Shown here: positions 15,286 through 24,190 of the stretch, in pieces
Numbering within the stretch: position 1 is the first letter of the stretch
How the letters are laid out: every line of letters begins with the position of its first letter
Assembly (NCBI GenBank): GCA_035709005.1
Contig: DASTFB010000051.1
Coordinates: 1-40,513 of the forward strand
DNA from: Candidatus Methylomirabilota bacterium
GTDB lineage: Bacteria; Methylomirabilota; Methylomirabilia; Rokubacteriales; CSP1-6
Direction: 5' to 3'
DNA length: 40,513 bases
Program-made: the position numbers and the translations under genes
Notes under the pieces: generated by a model
What the model saw: the letters and a program-made list of their open reading frames with translations, nothing else
What the model was told of the DNA's origin: nothing
The model's database searches: none

Positions 15286-15896
15286 GCCGACGCGACGTGC
15301 GGGGGTTCACGCTGCTCGAGCTCCTCATCGCGCTGGCCATCGTGGCCGCGCTCCTGGCGATCGCGTTCGGGGGCCTGCGCGTGGCCCTGGCGGCGTGGAC
15401 GCAGGGCGAGGACCGCGCGGGCGCCCATCAGCACCTCCGAGGCATCGCGGCGGTGCTGGGGCGTGCGGTCGGCTCGGCGTACCCCTACCGGGCCTCGCGC
15501 GACCAGGCGCCGGACCCCGTCCTGCTCTTCCAGGGCAAGGAAAGCCGGCTTGAGCTGGTCACTCAGGCGCCGCCCTTCCCGACCGCTGGCTCGGTGGCGT
15601 TCAGCGCCGTGGCAATCAGCCTGGAGTCCACCGAGCGGGGACCGGCGCTGGTCATCCGCCAGCGGGTGATGCCGAACCGGGAACCGTTCACGGACGCTCC
15701 CGTGATGCTGGAGGACACCGAGATCGATCGGCTGGAGTTCCGTTATCTCGACGCCGAAGGGACGTGGCAGGAGGAATGGGACGGCGAGGCCAACAACGGC
15801 CTGCCTCGCGCCGTCCGCATCACGCTGGTCAAGCCAGACGGTCGCGGCGAGCGGACGCTGGCCCTGACGGTGGCACTGCGGATGGGATCGTTGTGA
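15282..15896 (+). CDS. gspJ: Minor pseudopilin GspJ
   Basis: Starting at GTG 15282, which overlaps the gspI stop, the product has 204 residues: leader MSRRDVRG, then FTLLELLIALAIVAALLAIAF. A GspJ domain follows with AWTQGEDRAGAHQHLRG, a LLFQGKESRLELVT strand, and an EIDRLEFRYLDAEGTWQEEWD segment near the end. GspJ forms the tip complex with GspI and GspK. The frame is open upstream to 15054 inside gspI, but only the GTG places the prepilin site correctly. Confidence 0.9.
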   Translation: MSRRDVRGFTLLELLIALAIVAALLAIAFGGLRVALAAWTQGEDRAGAHQHLRGIAAVLGRAVGSAYPYRASRDQAPDPVLLFQGKESRLELVTQAPPFPTAGSVAFSAVAISLESTERGPALVIRQRVMPNREPFTDAPVMLEDTEIDRLEFRYLDAEGTWQEEWDGEANNGLPRAVRITLVKPDGRGERTLALTVALRMGSL

Positions 15897-16843
15897 TCGC
15901 CCGGGACCGGACCTCGGATCGGCCTGGCTTCGCGCTGGTCGCGGTCCTGCTGGTTCTGGCCCTCCTGGGTCTGGTCGGTGCCGAATTCTCGTACTCCATG
16001 CGTCTGGAGGCGACGGCCGTGCGGGCCTACAAGGAGGCGATCCTCGCCACTCACCTGGCCGAAGCCGCCGTCGAGCAGGCGATTCGGGAGATCGTGGCGG
16101 AGTCGGCTTTCGTCGCCCCCGACCGGGACGGGGTACTCACCTTCTACAGCCGGGCGCGGACCCCCATCCCCCGGCTCCCGCGAGCGAAGGTGGCGCTGGG
16201 GCCCGGCGAGTTCTCGTACCGCATCACCGACGAAGAGGCCCGGCTCAACCTCAACACCTCGCCATCGGAACGGATCGACCAGCTGCTCCGGAGCCTGAAG
16301 CTGGAAAAGGCCGCCCGCGAGATGATCGTGGATTCAGTCCAGGACTGGCGCGACGGCAACGAGGAGCACCGGCTCAACGGAGCCGAGAGCGATGACTACT
16401 ACCTGAAGCTTCCGCTGCCCTACCGGGCCCGGAATGCCAATCTGGAATCCGTGAGGGAACTGCTACAGATCCGCGGCGTGACTCCGGCGTTATTCTACGG
16501 CGCTGACGAGAACCCGGGACTGGCCGACTTCGTGACGGTCAAGAGCCTGGGTCAGGTCAACCTCAATACAGCCAGGGCCCCGGTGCTCCGGGCGATGGGG
16601 TTGGCCGAGGCCGAGATCGCGGAGATCCTCCAGGCCCGGCGGGAGGCCCCCTACGCGACCGTAGGCCGGTTCGCCGGACGAGGTCTGGCGGTGACGACCC
16701 GGACGTTCCGGATCGAGGCCGAGGGGCTGGTAGAAGGCGAGGTCCGAGCCCGGCTTAGCGCGATCATCCAAAAACGGGCGGCGCAGGGGACATCGGCCGT
16801 CACGGTGCTGGAGTGGATGGGGGTCGGTGAACGCGGTAAGTAG
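15893..16843 (+). CDS. gspK: Minor pseudopilin GspK
   Basis: GspK caps the pseudopilus tip and is much larger than the other pseudopilins; here it has 316 residues from GTG 15893. The leader ends at DRPG and is followed by FALVAVLLVLALLGLVGAEF. As expected for GspK, the +5 glutamate is absent. The body has the GspK features YRITDEEARLNLNTS, SVQDWRDGNEEHRLNGAE, YRARNANLESVRELLQIRG (helix-hairpin-helix-like) and VNLNTARAPVLRAMG. It overlaps gspJ by 4 nt and gspL by 17 nt. Confidence 0.93.
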   Translation: MIARDRTSDRPGFALVAVLLVLALLGLVGAEFSYSMRLEATAVRAYKEAILATHLAEAAVEQAIREIVAESAFVAPDRDGVLTFYSRARTPIPRLPRAKVALGPGEFSYRITDEEARLNLNTSPSERIDQLLRSLKLEKAAREMIVDSVQDWRDGNEEHRLNGAESDDYYLKLPLPYRARNANLESVRELLQIRGVTPALFYGADENPGLADFVTVKSLGQVNLNTARAPVLRAMGLAEAEIAEILQARREAPYATVGRFAGRGLAVTTRTFRIEAEGLVEGEVRARLSAIIQKRAAQGTSAVTVLEWMGVGERGK

Positions 16844-18347
16844 ACTTCGTCAAATGTTCCGAAAGTTTGTGGCTCACGACCACGCCAGCGTATCCTTGGC
16901 CGGCATGGGGTTTCTTCGGGCGGCCGCAATGAGGCTCGCTCCGGCCCGCCTGGGCCTCCTCCTCAGGGGGGATCGCTTGATCGCGGCAGTCACCCACGGG
17001 CCGCGGTTCGAGACGTTCGTCGTCGACGCCGAGCAACCGGCTGTCGCGCTCAGGGCCGAGCTCGAGCATCGCCGGCTGGCGCCCCGCACCATCGCCCTGG
17101 GCCTCGCCCGTGCCAACGTGACAGTGAAGCCTATCGAGCTGCCATCGATCAACGGCGACCTACGGGACATGGTGAAGTTCGAGCTCGAGCGGCACCTGCC
17201 CTACGGCGCCGAGGAGGCATCGTTCGACTGTCTGGCGCTCCCGGACGACCGGGAAGGGGGCGGGACGGGCAGTCGCCAGGTCGTGATCGCGGCCGCCGAC
17301 CGCCGCATCGTCGACGCGGCCATGCGGCTGGCCGAAGACGCCCAGCTCCGTCCGGTCTCGATCACCGTGGCCGTCCACAACCTGCCTGCCCTCGTCCCCC
17401 GCCAGCGGGAGGGGCGGATCGTGTGGGTCCATCGGCTGGAGGACAGCGCCGAGGTGCTCTTCCTCGCCGGCTCGAGTCCCGTCCTGAGTCGGGTCGTGAC
17501 GAACGACGGCAACATCGCCGAAGAAGTGCGGCGCAGCTTCGGGCCCATTCGCTGGCGGAGCTGCGACGCCATCTGGGTCTCGGGCGTCGCGGTCGACGAG
17601 ACGCTGCACGCCCTCGGCGTGTTGGGGGCGCCCGCGGGAGAGCCGCCGTACCGCGACGACGTGCGCGCCCACCTCGACACGGTGCCCGAAGAGTCGCGCG
17701 GCGAGACGATGCTGGCCCTGGCCGTCGCCTGGGGGGGCCGTGGCCGTCCACTGGAGTTGTTGGCGCCGGCCCTGCGCCCGCGTCACCTGACCCGCAACCA
17801 GATGGTCACGGGCGGCCTGGCGGCGGCGGCGGTGCTTCTGGCGATCGGCGCGCTCATGACACCCGGCTGGCGGGCCAGCCGCCAGCTCTCCTCGGTCAAC
17901 ACGCAGATCGCCCGGCTCGACACCGAGGTCAAGGCCGTCGAGAAGGTGCTCGACGAGCTGGGCCGGCGCCGCCGGTTGCTGGCATTGATCCGGTCGATCG
18001 AATCCACCAGCGTCAGGCCGCTGCCCGTGCTCCGCGAGCTCACCGAGCTGCTGCCCAACGATGCCTGGCTCACGATGCTGAGCCTCGACACCAAGGGGGT
18101 GGAGCTGACCGGGCAGGCCCAGGCCGCCGCGAGCCTGATCCCGCTGCTCGAGAACTCGGCGCGGCTGGAACGGGTGGAGTTCTCCTCGCCGGTAACCCGC
18201 GGCCGGGACCGCGAGCAGTTCCGGATTCGCGCCGCCTGGGAGGGCTCGTCCGCGGTCACCGCGGGGCCCGGGACGCCACCGGCCCAGACGACGCCGCCGC
18301 AGCCCCGCCGTCCCAGCGTCCCCGAACCGGTCGGCGGGCAGCGATGA
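16827..18347 (+). CDS. gspL: GspL-like assembly protein with PilM-like and PilN-like parts
   Basis: GspL links the GspE ATPase to the membrane platform. This 506-residue protein has an actin-like cytoplasmic part (about 35-300, with IALGLARANVTVKPIELP and DMVKFELERHLPYGAEEASFD, very like PilM). One membrane helix (about 324-343) and a coiled-coil-prone stretch (350-385) come next. The periplasmic PilN-type ferredoxin-like domain is at about 395-470 (LRELTELLPNDAWLTMLSLD). A Pro/Thr-rich tail ends the protein. In type IV pili, PilM and PilN are separate proteins; here both are in one chain, as in GspL. The GTG at 16827 overlaps gspK; an ATG near 16906 (MGFLRAAAMRL) would remove 26 residues and is also plausible. 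Confidence 0.85.
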   Translation: MNAVSRLRQMFRKFVAHDHASVSLAGMGFLRAAAMRLAPARLGLLLRGDRLIAAVTHGPRFETFVVDAEQPAVALRAELEHRRLAPRTIALGLARANVTVKPIELPSINGDLRDMVKFELERHLPYGAEEASFDCLALPDDREGGGTGSRQVVIAAADRRIVDAAMRLAEDAQLRPVSITVAVHNLPALVPRQREGRIVWVHRLEDSAEVLFLAGSSPVLSRVVTNDGNIAEEVRRSFGPIRWRSCDAIWVSGVAVDETLHALGVLGAPAGEPPYRDDVRAHLDTVPEESRGETMLALAVAWGGRGRPLELLAPALRPRHLTRNQMVTGGLAAAAVLLAIGALMTPGWRASRQLSSVNTQIARLDTEVKAVEKVLDELGRRRRLLALIRSIESTSVRPLPVLRELTELLPNDAWLTMLSLDTKGVELTGQAQAAASLIPLLENSARLERVEFSSPVTRGRDREQFRIRAAWEGSSAVTAGPGTPPAQTTPPQPRRPSVPEPVGGQR

Positions 18348-18913
18348 TCGCGAACCTCTCGCGGCGCGAGCGGCTCGTCATCGGTATCGGGATCGCGGCG
18401 GTCCTGGCGATCGGCGGCTGGATGCTCATCGTGCAGCCCCTGCGCGATCGCAGTCGCCTCGCCGGAGAGCTCGTGCCGGTGCGGGAGCAGCTCTTGACCC
18501 GGCGTCAGGAGCTGATCAGCCGCAAGGCCGAGATCGCGTCCGAGCTGCAGGCCATGAACGCGCGCATCGAAACGCTGAACGCGCGCTTCCTGCCGGCCTC
18601 GACCCCGGCCGTCGCGGCCTCGGAGCTGCAGAAGCTGGTGAAGGAACTGGCCGCCGAGGCCTCCACCGAGGTCCGCAGCGAGCGGATCCTGCCGCCGGTG
18701 GAGCGGGGAGAGTTGCTGGAGATCCCTATCGAGATCACCGTGTCCGGCGAGGTCCGGCAGCTCGTGGACCTGCTCTCGCGCCTGGACGCAGCGCCCAAGC
18801 TGCTGGCCGTCGAGAATCTCCGGGTGCGCGTCGTCAACATCAGCCAGCCCCGCGACCTGCTGGCCACGCTGACCCTCTCCGGCTTCATCCTGCCGGAACG
18901 GACGCGTACGTGA
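18344..18913 (+). CDS. gspM: GspM/PilO-like inner-membrane assembly protein
   Basis: The 189-residue protein has a short cytoplasmic N-terminus (MIANLSRRERLVIG), one membrane helix (IGIAAVLAIGGWMLIVQPL), a periplasmic coiled coil (about 40-85) and a ferredoxin-like PilO/GspM domain (IPIEITVSGEVRQLVDLLSRLDAAPKLLAVENLRV). GspM pairs with GspL to stabilise the assembly platform. The ATG overlaps the gspL stop by 4 nt. The globular domain is closer in pattern to PilO than to enterobacterial GspM. Confidence 0.85.
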   Translation: MIANLSRRERLVIGIGIAAVLAIGGWMLIVQPLRDRSRLAGELVPVREQLLTRRQELISRKAEIASELQAMNARIETLNARFLPASTPAVAASELQKLVKELAAEASTEVRSERILPPVERGELLEIPIEITVSGEVRQLVDLLSRLDAAPKLLAVENLRVRVVNISQPRDLLATLTLSGFILPERTRT

Positions 18914-19641
18914 TGTCCCCGCGCTCCTTCTCCCTGAACGTGGTGCTGGGGGCCATCGCCGTCGGCCTCGTCACGTACATCGCCTGGGAGATGCTCCGCC
19001 CCGCGTCCACCGGGGGCCCGCCGAACCGGCCCCGGGCCGGCGCGTCGGCCTCCGTGGCTTCGGCCCCGCCCCGGCCCGCTCCGGAACCGCTCAGCTCCTG
19101 GGCCGTCATCGCCAGCCGCAACCCGTTCAGCCCGACCCGCAGCGAGGCGCCCTTGACGGCGGCCCAGGTCGGAGCGGCGGCCAACGTGCCCCGGCCGTTC
19201 GTCTACGGCATCGTGGTCAAGGACGGGGCGCCGTTCGCCTACATCGAGGACCCGGTGACCAAGCGCGTGGCCGCCTACCGTATCGGTGACACCGTGGCGG
19301 GCGGCACGGTGCAGAAGATCGCGCGCGACGGCATCGTGCTGGCGCGGCCCGAGGGCGTGATCGACGTGCGGCTGCACGATCCGAGCAAGCCGCGCCCGGC
19401 GGCCCCGGGGCCGGCGACACCGCCGGCCGGTCAGAGCCCGGCGACGCCGCCGCTGCCGGGCGTGATTCCCCCCGCTCCCCAGACACAGGCTCCGGCGGCG
19501 CCCCAGCCGCGTCAGCCCACGGCCGAGGCGCCGGCCGTGCAGCCGACCCAGCCGCCACGGGTTCCCTTCCGGCGCCCGTTGCCTCCGAACCTGCTCCGGC
19601 GACTGCCGCAGCCGCCTCCCAGCGATGATCAGAGCCGGTAG
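18910..19641 (+). CDS. gspC: GspC/PilP-like inner-membrane to secretin connector
   Basis: This 243-residue protein has one N-terminal membrane helix (VVLGAIAVGLVTYIAWEML) and a Pro/Ala-rich linker. A small beta domain (about 75-160) contains VIASRNPFSPTR and FVYGIVVKDGAPFAYIEDPVTKRVAAYRIGD, then a GGTVQKIARDGIVLARP strand pair. This is the HR domain of GspC/PilP, which contacts the N0 domain of the secretin. The last 80 residues are almost entirely Pro, Ala, Gln and Thr; no PDZ domain is present, unlike many proteobacterial GspC proteins. The gene lies directly before gspD, overlapping it by 17 nt. PilP-like would be an equally fair name. Confidence 0.78.
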   Translation: MMSPRSFSLNVVLGAIAVGLVTYIAWEMLRPASTGGPPNRPRAGASASVASAPPRPAPEPLSSWAVIASRNPFSPTRSEAPLTAAQVGAAANVPRPFVYGIVVKDGAPFAYIEDPVTKRVAAYRIGDTVAGGTVQKIARDGIVLARPEGVIDVRLHDPSKPRPAAPGPATPPAGQSPATPPLPGVIPPAPQTQAPAAPQPRQPTAEAPAVQPTQPPRVPFRRPLPPNLLRRLPQPPPSDDQSR

Positions 19642-22006
19642 GGTCGCTCTCGGCGCGCTGACCGCACTGCTGTTGATCTCGGGACTCGGCGGGTGCGCGA
19701 AGAGCAAGCCGCGCCCGATACCGCCCGTCGCCGAGCCCGCGCCCCCGCCTCCGGCCCCGCCACCCGCCGAGCCGGAGGCGCCACCGGCGCCGCCGCCGAA
19801 GGCCGTCGAAGCCCCGCCGCCCTCGATCGGGCCGCGGCCGGAGACGGCCAAGGAGCCGCCTCCCGTCGCCCGGCGTCCCGCCCCTCGTCCCCGGCCCACC
19901 CGGGCGCCTCCCACGGCGCCACCCGTGCCGCCCGGCCAGCGGGGGCGCTTCGTGGTGCTGAACTTCGACAGCGCGGACATCGAGACCGTGGTGCACGCGG
20001 CCAGCGAGATCGTCGGCTTCAACTATGTCATCGCCCCCGACGTGCGAGGCAAAGTGACGGTGCAGACGTCGGGCCGCATCCCCCAGGAGGAGGTGTTCGG
20101 CGTCCTGTTGGCCATTCTCGAGGTGCACGGGTTCACCGCGGTGAAATCGGGAAATCTCTACAAGATCATCCGCATCGAGGGGGCGCGCGAGCGCGCCGTG
20201 CCCACCATCATCGGGAGCGAGCCCGATCCCGGCCGGGTAAGCGACGAGATCGTCACCCAGATCGTGCCCGTCCGCTACACTTCGGTGGCCGACCTGGGCA
20301 CACTGCTGCGCCCCTTGATCTCGGCCCGCGGTACCGTGGTCGCGCATCGCGAGACCAACATCCTCATGATCACCGACGCGGCCTCCAACATGCGCCGCCT
20401 GCTCGACATCATCCGGCTGGTCGACATCGAGGTCGCCCTCGACGAGCTGCAGATCATTCCGATCCGCTACGCGGACTCCGCCGACCTCGCCGCCGTGCTG
20501 ACCCAGCTCTTCACCAGCGGCCGCTTGCGCCGGGTCGCGGGGGACGGCGCGCCGGCGCCCCCGGCGACCACCCCGCCCGGAGCCCCCCGGCCCCCGGCCA
20601 CCGCGCCGGGCGCGGCCGCAACGAACGGCGCGGGCCCCGAGCGCCCGCCGCTGATCATCGCCGAGCGCCGGTCCAACTCGCTCATCGTCTATGCCCGCCG
20701 CACGGACCTGGAGACGATCCGCCGACTCATCGGTCAGCTGGACGTCAACATCTACGGCGGGCGCCGCGTGTTCATCTACTACGCGGAGAGCGCCAAGGCC
20801 AAAGACCTGGCCGCCACGCTCAACGCGATCTACGGGGGCCGCGACACGACCACGACGACCCCCAGCACCACGCCCGGACGCCCTGGCCAGCCGCCACCGC
20901 CGCCGCCCCCGGCGCCGAGTCCGTCGCCGGGAGGAGGACCCATGGCCGGCGAGCTCGGGCTGATCGAAGGCCAGGTGCGCTTCATCCCCGACGAGACCAC
21001 GAACTCGGTGATCGTCACCACGTTCCCGCGTAACTGGGACGAGATCGAGGGGACGATCAAGCAGCTCGACCGCCAGCCCCGCCAGGTGCTGATCGAGGTG
21101 CTGGTCGCCGAGATCACCCTGACCGACGACCTCCGGTTGGGCATCGACTGGGCGCTCAAATCGGGCTCGCTGCGCCTGGCCCAGTCGACCATCTCCCCGC
21201 CCACCATCACCTCGCCCAGCCGGGAGCTGCCCATCCCGGGGCTGCCCCTGACCCTACCCGCGGGCGGCCTCACCGCGTTCGCGCTGGACACCGACAAATT
21301 CTTCGCCATGCTCAACACGCTGGCCTCCGAGGACAAGGTCAACGTGATCTCGAGCCCCCACGTGATGACGTCGGAGAACAAGAAAGCGGTGATCAACGTC
21401 TCCGACTCCATCCCGATCGTGACCAGCCAACAGGTCCCCATCGGCGCCGGGGTGGTGTCGGCCGCCACGCCGACCACCGCCGTGGTGGGCACCCAGACGG
21501 TCGAGTACCGGGACGCGGGCGTGATCCTCACCGTCACTCCGCGCATCGGCGAGCGAGGCACCGTCGCACTCGACGTCAAGCAGGAGGTCAACGACATCGG
21601 CGCGGCCGAGCCGCCCACCGGCTCTCGCCGCATCATCAAGCGCGAAGCCGAGACCGCGGTGGTCCTCAGGGACCAGCAGACGCTCGTGCTGGGCGGCTTG
21701 ATCCGAGACCGCGTGCAGCTGGAGGACCGGGGCATCCCGTTCCTCAAGGACATCCCCATCCTCGGGTACGTGTTCGGGGCCAAGATCCGGACCGTCACCA
21801 AGACAGAGCTGATCATCCTCATCACGCCGCGGGTCATCGGCACGGCGCTGGACGCCGCCCGCATCACCGAGGAGATGCAGCGCGTGACGCCCAGCATCGA
21901 AGACGCGATCCGCCGGGCCCCGCGCCCGCCCAGCACCATGCCGGCCCCGGCCCCTCCGCCATCGCCGGCCCCGCCCGCCCAGTCGCCCGAGACGTCGGCA
22001 CCCTGA
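19625..22006 (+). CDS. gspD: Type II secretion outer-membrane secretin GspD (lipoprotein)
   Basis: GspD forms the outer-membrane channel. The 793-residue protein begins with a lipoprotein signal (lipobox LGGC, Cys24), suggesting that it is self-piloting and needs no separate pilotin. An unusually long Pro/Ala-rich linker (about 28-105) follows. N-domains begin near 107 (FVVLNFDSADIETVVHAAS), 211 (IVPVRYTSVADLGTLLRPL), 275 (IIPIRYADSADLAAVLTQLF) and 380 (VFIYYAESAKAKDLAATLN). The second and third are each interrupted by Pro/Gly/Thr-rich insertions. The secretin core runs from about 485 to 740 (QVLIEVLVAEITL to TELIILITPRVI, including VPFLKDIP-like GIPFLKDIPILGYVFG). A Pro-rich tail ends it. 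It is the last gene of the operon. Confidence 0.96.
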   Translation: MIRAGRVALGALTALLLISGLGGCAKSKPRPIPPVAEPAPPPPAPPPAEPEAPPAPPPKAVEAPPPSIGPRPETAKEPPPVARRPAPRPRPTRAPPTAPPVPPGQRGRFVVLNFDSADIETVVHAASEIVGFNYVIAPDVRGKVTVQTSGRIPQEEVFGVLLAILEVHGFTAVKSGNLYKIIRIEGARERAVPTIIGSEPDPGRVSDEIVTQIVPVRYTSVADLGTLLRPLISARGTVVAHRETNILMITDAASNMRRLLDIIRLVDIEVALDELQIIPIRYADSADLAAVLTQLFTSGRLRRVAGDGAPAPPATTPPGAPRPPATAPGAAATNGAGPERPPLIIAERRSNSLIVYARRTDLETIRRLIGQLDVNIYGGRRVFIYYAESAKAKDLAATLNAIYGGRDTTTTTPSTTPGRPGQPPPPPPPAPSPSPGGGPMAGELGLIEGQVRFIPDETTNSVIVTTFPRNWDEIEGTIKQLDRQPRQVLIEVLVAEITLTDDLRLGIDWALKSGSLRLAQSTISPPTITSPSRELPIPGLPLTLPAGGLTAFALDTDKFFAMLNTLASEDKVNVISSPHVMTSENKKAVINVSDSIPIVTSQQVPIGAGVVSAATPTTAVVGTQTVEYRDAGVILTVTPRIGERGTVALDVKQEVNDIGAAEPPTGSRRIIKREAETAVVLRDQQTLVLGGLIRDRVQLEDRGIPFLKDIPILGYVFGAKIRTVTKTELIILITPRVIGTALDAARITEEMQRVTPSIEDAIRRAPRPPSTMPAPAPPPSPAPPAQSPETSAP

Positions 22007-22125
22007 GGTCACGGGCAGGGCCTCGGCCCCCGTAGCCGACTTCCGCGGCTAACGGATCCCGGTCGCCGGAGCCGTCCCGGACAGCGCACGGGGCCGCTCG
22101 TCGATGAGCCGAGCCGACCGCGTGC

Positions 22126-22131
22126 TACAAT
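22126..22131 (+). promoter_or_regulatory. -10 element for the BtpA-family gene
   Basis: TACAAT lies 12 nt before ATG 22144, so the mRNA would begin only a few nt before the start codon. A convincing -35 is not visible. The rest of the 137-nt gap after gspD holds only short GC-rich palindromes (for example CTCGTCGATGAG at 22098-22109). Confidence 0.45.
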
Positions 22132-22143
22132 TCCGACACCCGC

Positions 22144-22926
22144 ATGCGACTCGAGCGGACGCTCATCGGGATGGTGCACCTGGCGCCGCTCCCGGGTAGC
22201 CCTCGCTGGGACGGCTCCATGGAGCGGGCCACCACGCTGGCCCTCGCCGACGCCCACAGCCTCGTCACGAGCGGCATGGACGCCCTCCTGATCGAGAACT
22301 ACGGCGACGTGCCGTTCACCCCGGGCCGCGTGGAACCCGCCACGGTGGCCGCGATGGCGGTCGTGGTGACCGCCGTGCGCGCCGCCTTCCCCGCGACCCC
22401 GGTCGGCGTGAACGTCCTCAAGAACGATCCCCGCGCGGCGCTGGGGATCGCCTGCGCCACCGGGGCCAGCTTCATCCGCGTCAACGTCCACGCCGGCGCC
22501 GTCGTCGCCGACCAGGGCATCGTGCAGTCCGAGGCCTACCACACGCTGCGCGACCGCCGACTCCTCGCCGCCGACGTCGCCCTGTTCGCCGACGTGCAGG
22601 GCAAGCACGCCGTCCCGCTGGCGCCGGTGGAGCTGGAGCAGGAGGCGCGTGACCTGGTGAATCGCAGCCTGGCCGACGCGCTCGTGGTCTCCGGGAAGGC
22701 GACCGGCGAGGCCACCCCCATGGCCGATCTCAAGCGCGTGCGCAGCGCGGTACCCACGACGCCCTTGCTGGTCGGCAGCGGCGTGACCGCCGACACCGTG
22801 GCCGACCTGCTGTCCGTGGCCGATGCCGTGATCGTCGGCACCTGGGTCAAGCGCGACGGCAACGTGCGCAACGCCGTCGATCCCGACCGCGTGCGCCGGC
22901 TCGTCGCGGCCGCTCGTGGCCGCTAG
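22144..22926 (+). CDS. BtpA/SgcQ family TIM-barrel protein
   Basis: This 260-residue protein belongs to the BtpA family: GMVHLAPLPGSPRW at the start, GMDALLIENYGDVPF, VGVNVLKNDPRAALGIA, FIRVNVHAGAVVADQGI, ADVQGKHAVPL, and TPLLVGSGVTADTVADLLSVADAVIVGTWVKRDG near the end. BtpA is known in cyanobacteria as a factor needed for photosystem I accumulation. Most bacterial relatives (SgcQ-like) are predicted TIM-barrel enzymes of unknown substrate, so no photosynthetic role should be inferred here. The glycine-rich phosphate-binding end of the barrel (GSG and GTWVK) is intact. It overlaps the GH3 gene by 11 nt. TACAAT 12 nt upstream suggests a near-leaderless transcript. Confidence 0.85.
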   Translation: MRLERTLIGMVHLAPLPGSPRWDGSMERATTLALADAHSLVTSGMDALLIENYGDVPFTPGRVEPATVAAMAVVVTAVRAAFPATPVGVNVLKNDPRAALGIACATGASFIRVNVHAGAVVADQGIVQSEAYHTLRDRRLLAADVALFADVQGKHAVPLAPVELEQEARDLVNRSLADALVVSGKATGEATPMADLKRVRSAVPTTPLLVGSGVTADTVADLLSVADAVIVGTWVKRDGNVRNAVDPDRVRRLVAAARGR

Positions 22927-24190
22927 CCGCCGGGCCTCCCCCGCTCTCATGATCGTCCTGGCGCTGGTGGTGGCCGCCGGCTGTCGCACCGGCGCGACGC
23001 CCGAGCGCCTGGCCGTGCTGGCGCCGCAGCTGGGCCAGCTGCTGCTCGTCGGCTTCGCCGGCACCGAGCTCGCCCCCGACGACCGCCCCGTCCGCCTCCT
23101 GTGCCAGGCCAGGGCCGGCGGCGTCGTGCTGTTCGCCCGCAACATCGTCGACGCGGCTCAGCTGGCCCGCTTGACGGCGAGCCTCCGCGAGCACGCCTGG
23201 GCCTGTACGGGGCGTCCGCTGCTCGTGGCCATCGACGCCGAGGGCGGCCGCGTGATGCGCCTGGGCCCTGCCGCCGGGTACACGGAGACGCTGTCCGCCG
23301 CCGATCTGGGGCAGGCCAACGACCTCGCCGTCACCGAGCTGGAAGCCCGGCGCGTCGGCGCGCGCCTGCGCCGGGCCGGGATCAACTGGAATCTGGCTCC
23401 GGTGGTCGACGTGGGCTACAACCCGGCCAATCCCGTCATCGTGGGCCAGGGCCGCAGCTACGGCGCCAACCCGCTGCGGGTCACGCAGCACGCGCGCATG
23501 TTCATCCGCGGCATGCGCGACGCGGGCATTCTCACCGCCCTCAAGCATTTCCCGGGCCACGGCTCCAGCTTCACCGACTCGCACCTCGGCTTCGTCGACG
23601 TCACCGACACCGCCAACCACGACGTCGAGCTACTGCCCTACCGCATCCTCATCGCCGAGGGCCTGGCCGACAGTGTGATGACCGCACACGTGGTGAACCG
23701 CTGGCTCGACCTCTGGCACCCGGCGACGCTGTCCAGGCCCACCGTGACCGGCCTGCTCCGGGAGCGGCTCGGCTACGACGGGCTCGTGGTCAGCGACGAC
23801 CTCCGCATGGGCGCGATCGAGCAGCACTACGGGATCGGCGACGCGGCCGTGCGCGCGCTGGTCGCCGGCGTCGATGTGTTGCTGATCGCCAACGACGAGC
23901 TTTCCGACGGCCGCTCGGCGTCGGAGGTGGTGCTGGCCGCTATCCACGGCGCCCTGGCCAGCGGGCGGCTCGACCCCGTCCGGGTCGAGGGCGCGCTCGC
24001 CCGGGTCGCGTCGCTCAAGGCTCGCCTGCCCGCCGACTCCCCCCGGGGAGGCGTTGGTCTCAGCTTACCCCGTGACCCAGCCGCCGCTGGGATGCAGGAT
24101 CTGGCCCGTGAGGTAGCCGGCCTCGTCGGCGGCCAGGAAGGTCGCGCAGTAGGCGACGTCCTGCACGCCGCCGAAGCGACGCACCGGTAG
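22916..24190 (+). CDS. Glycoside hydrolase family 3 lipoprotein, NagZ-like beta-N-acetylhexosaminidase
   Basis: The family removes terminal N-acetylglucosamine from muropeptides or other glycans. The N-terminus is a lipoprotein signal with VAAGC (Cys23), so this version is membrane-anchored outside the cytoplasm, unlike cytoplasmic NagZ. Key motifs are LLVAIDAEGGRVMRL, NWNLAPVVDV, the KHFPGHG-x-x-x-x-DSH motif that supplies the Asp-His general acid/base pair of NagZ-type enzymes, and VSDDLRMGAI with nucleophile Asp294. The normal domain appears to end near residue 380. The last 40 or so residues are read antisense to the end of the convergent SDR gene (126-nt overlap) and look like read-through. 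It is coupled to the BtpA-family gene by an 11-nt overlap. Confidence 0.88.
   Translation: MAASRRASPALMIVLALVVAAGCRTGATPERLAVLAPQLGQLLLVGFAGTELAPDDRPVRLLCQARAGGVVLFARNIVDAAQLARLTASLREHAWACTGRPLLVAIDAEGGRVMRLGPAAGYTETLSAADLGQANDLAVTELEARRVGARLRRAGINWNLAPVVDVGYNPANPVIVGQGRSYGANPLRVTQHARMFIRGMRDAGILTALKHFPGHGSSFTDSHLGFVDVTDTANHDVELLPYRILIAEGLADSVMTAHVVNRWLDLWHPATLSRPTVTGLLRERLGYDGLVVSDDLRMGAIEQHYGIGDAAVRALVAGVDVLLIANDELSDGRSASEVVLAAIHGALASGRLDPVRVEGALARVASLKARLPADSPRGGVGLSLPRDPAAAGMQDLAREVAGLVGGQEGRAVGDVLHAAEATHR

Noticed and set aside
18505-20022. 505-codon minus-strand frame
   Set aside because: Antisense to gspM, gspC and gspD; low-complexity Gly/Arg/Ser translation.
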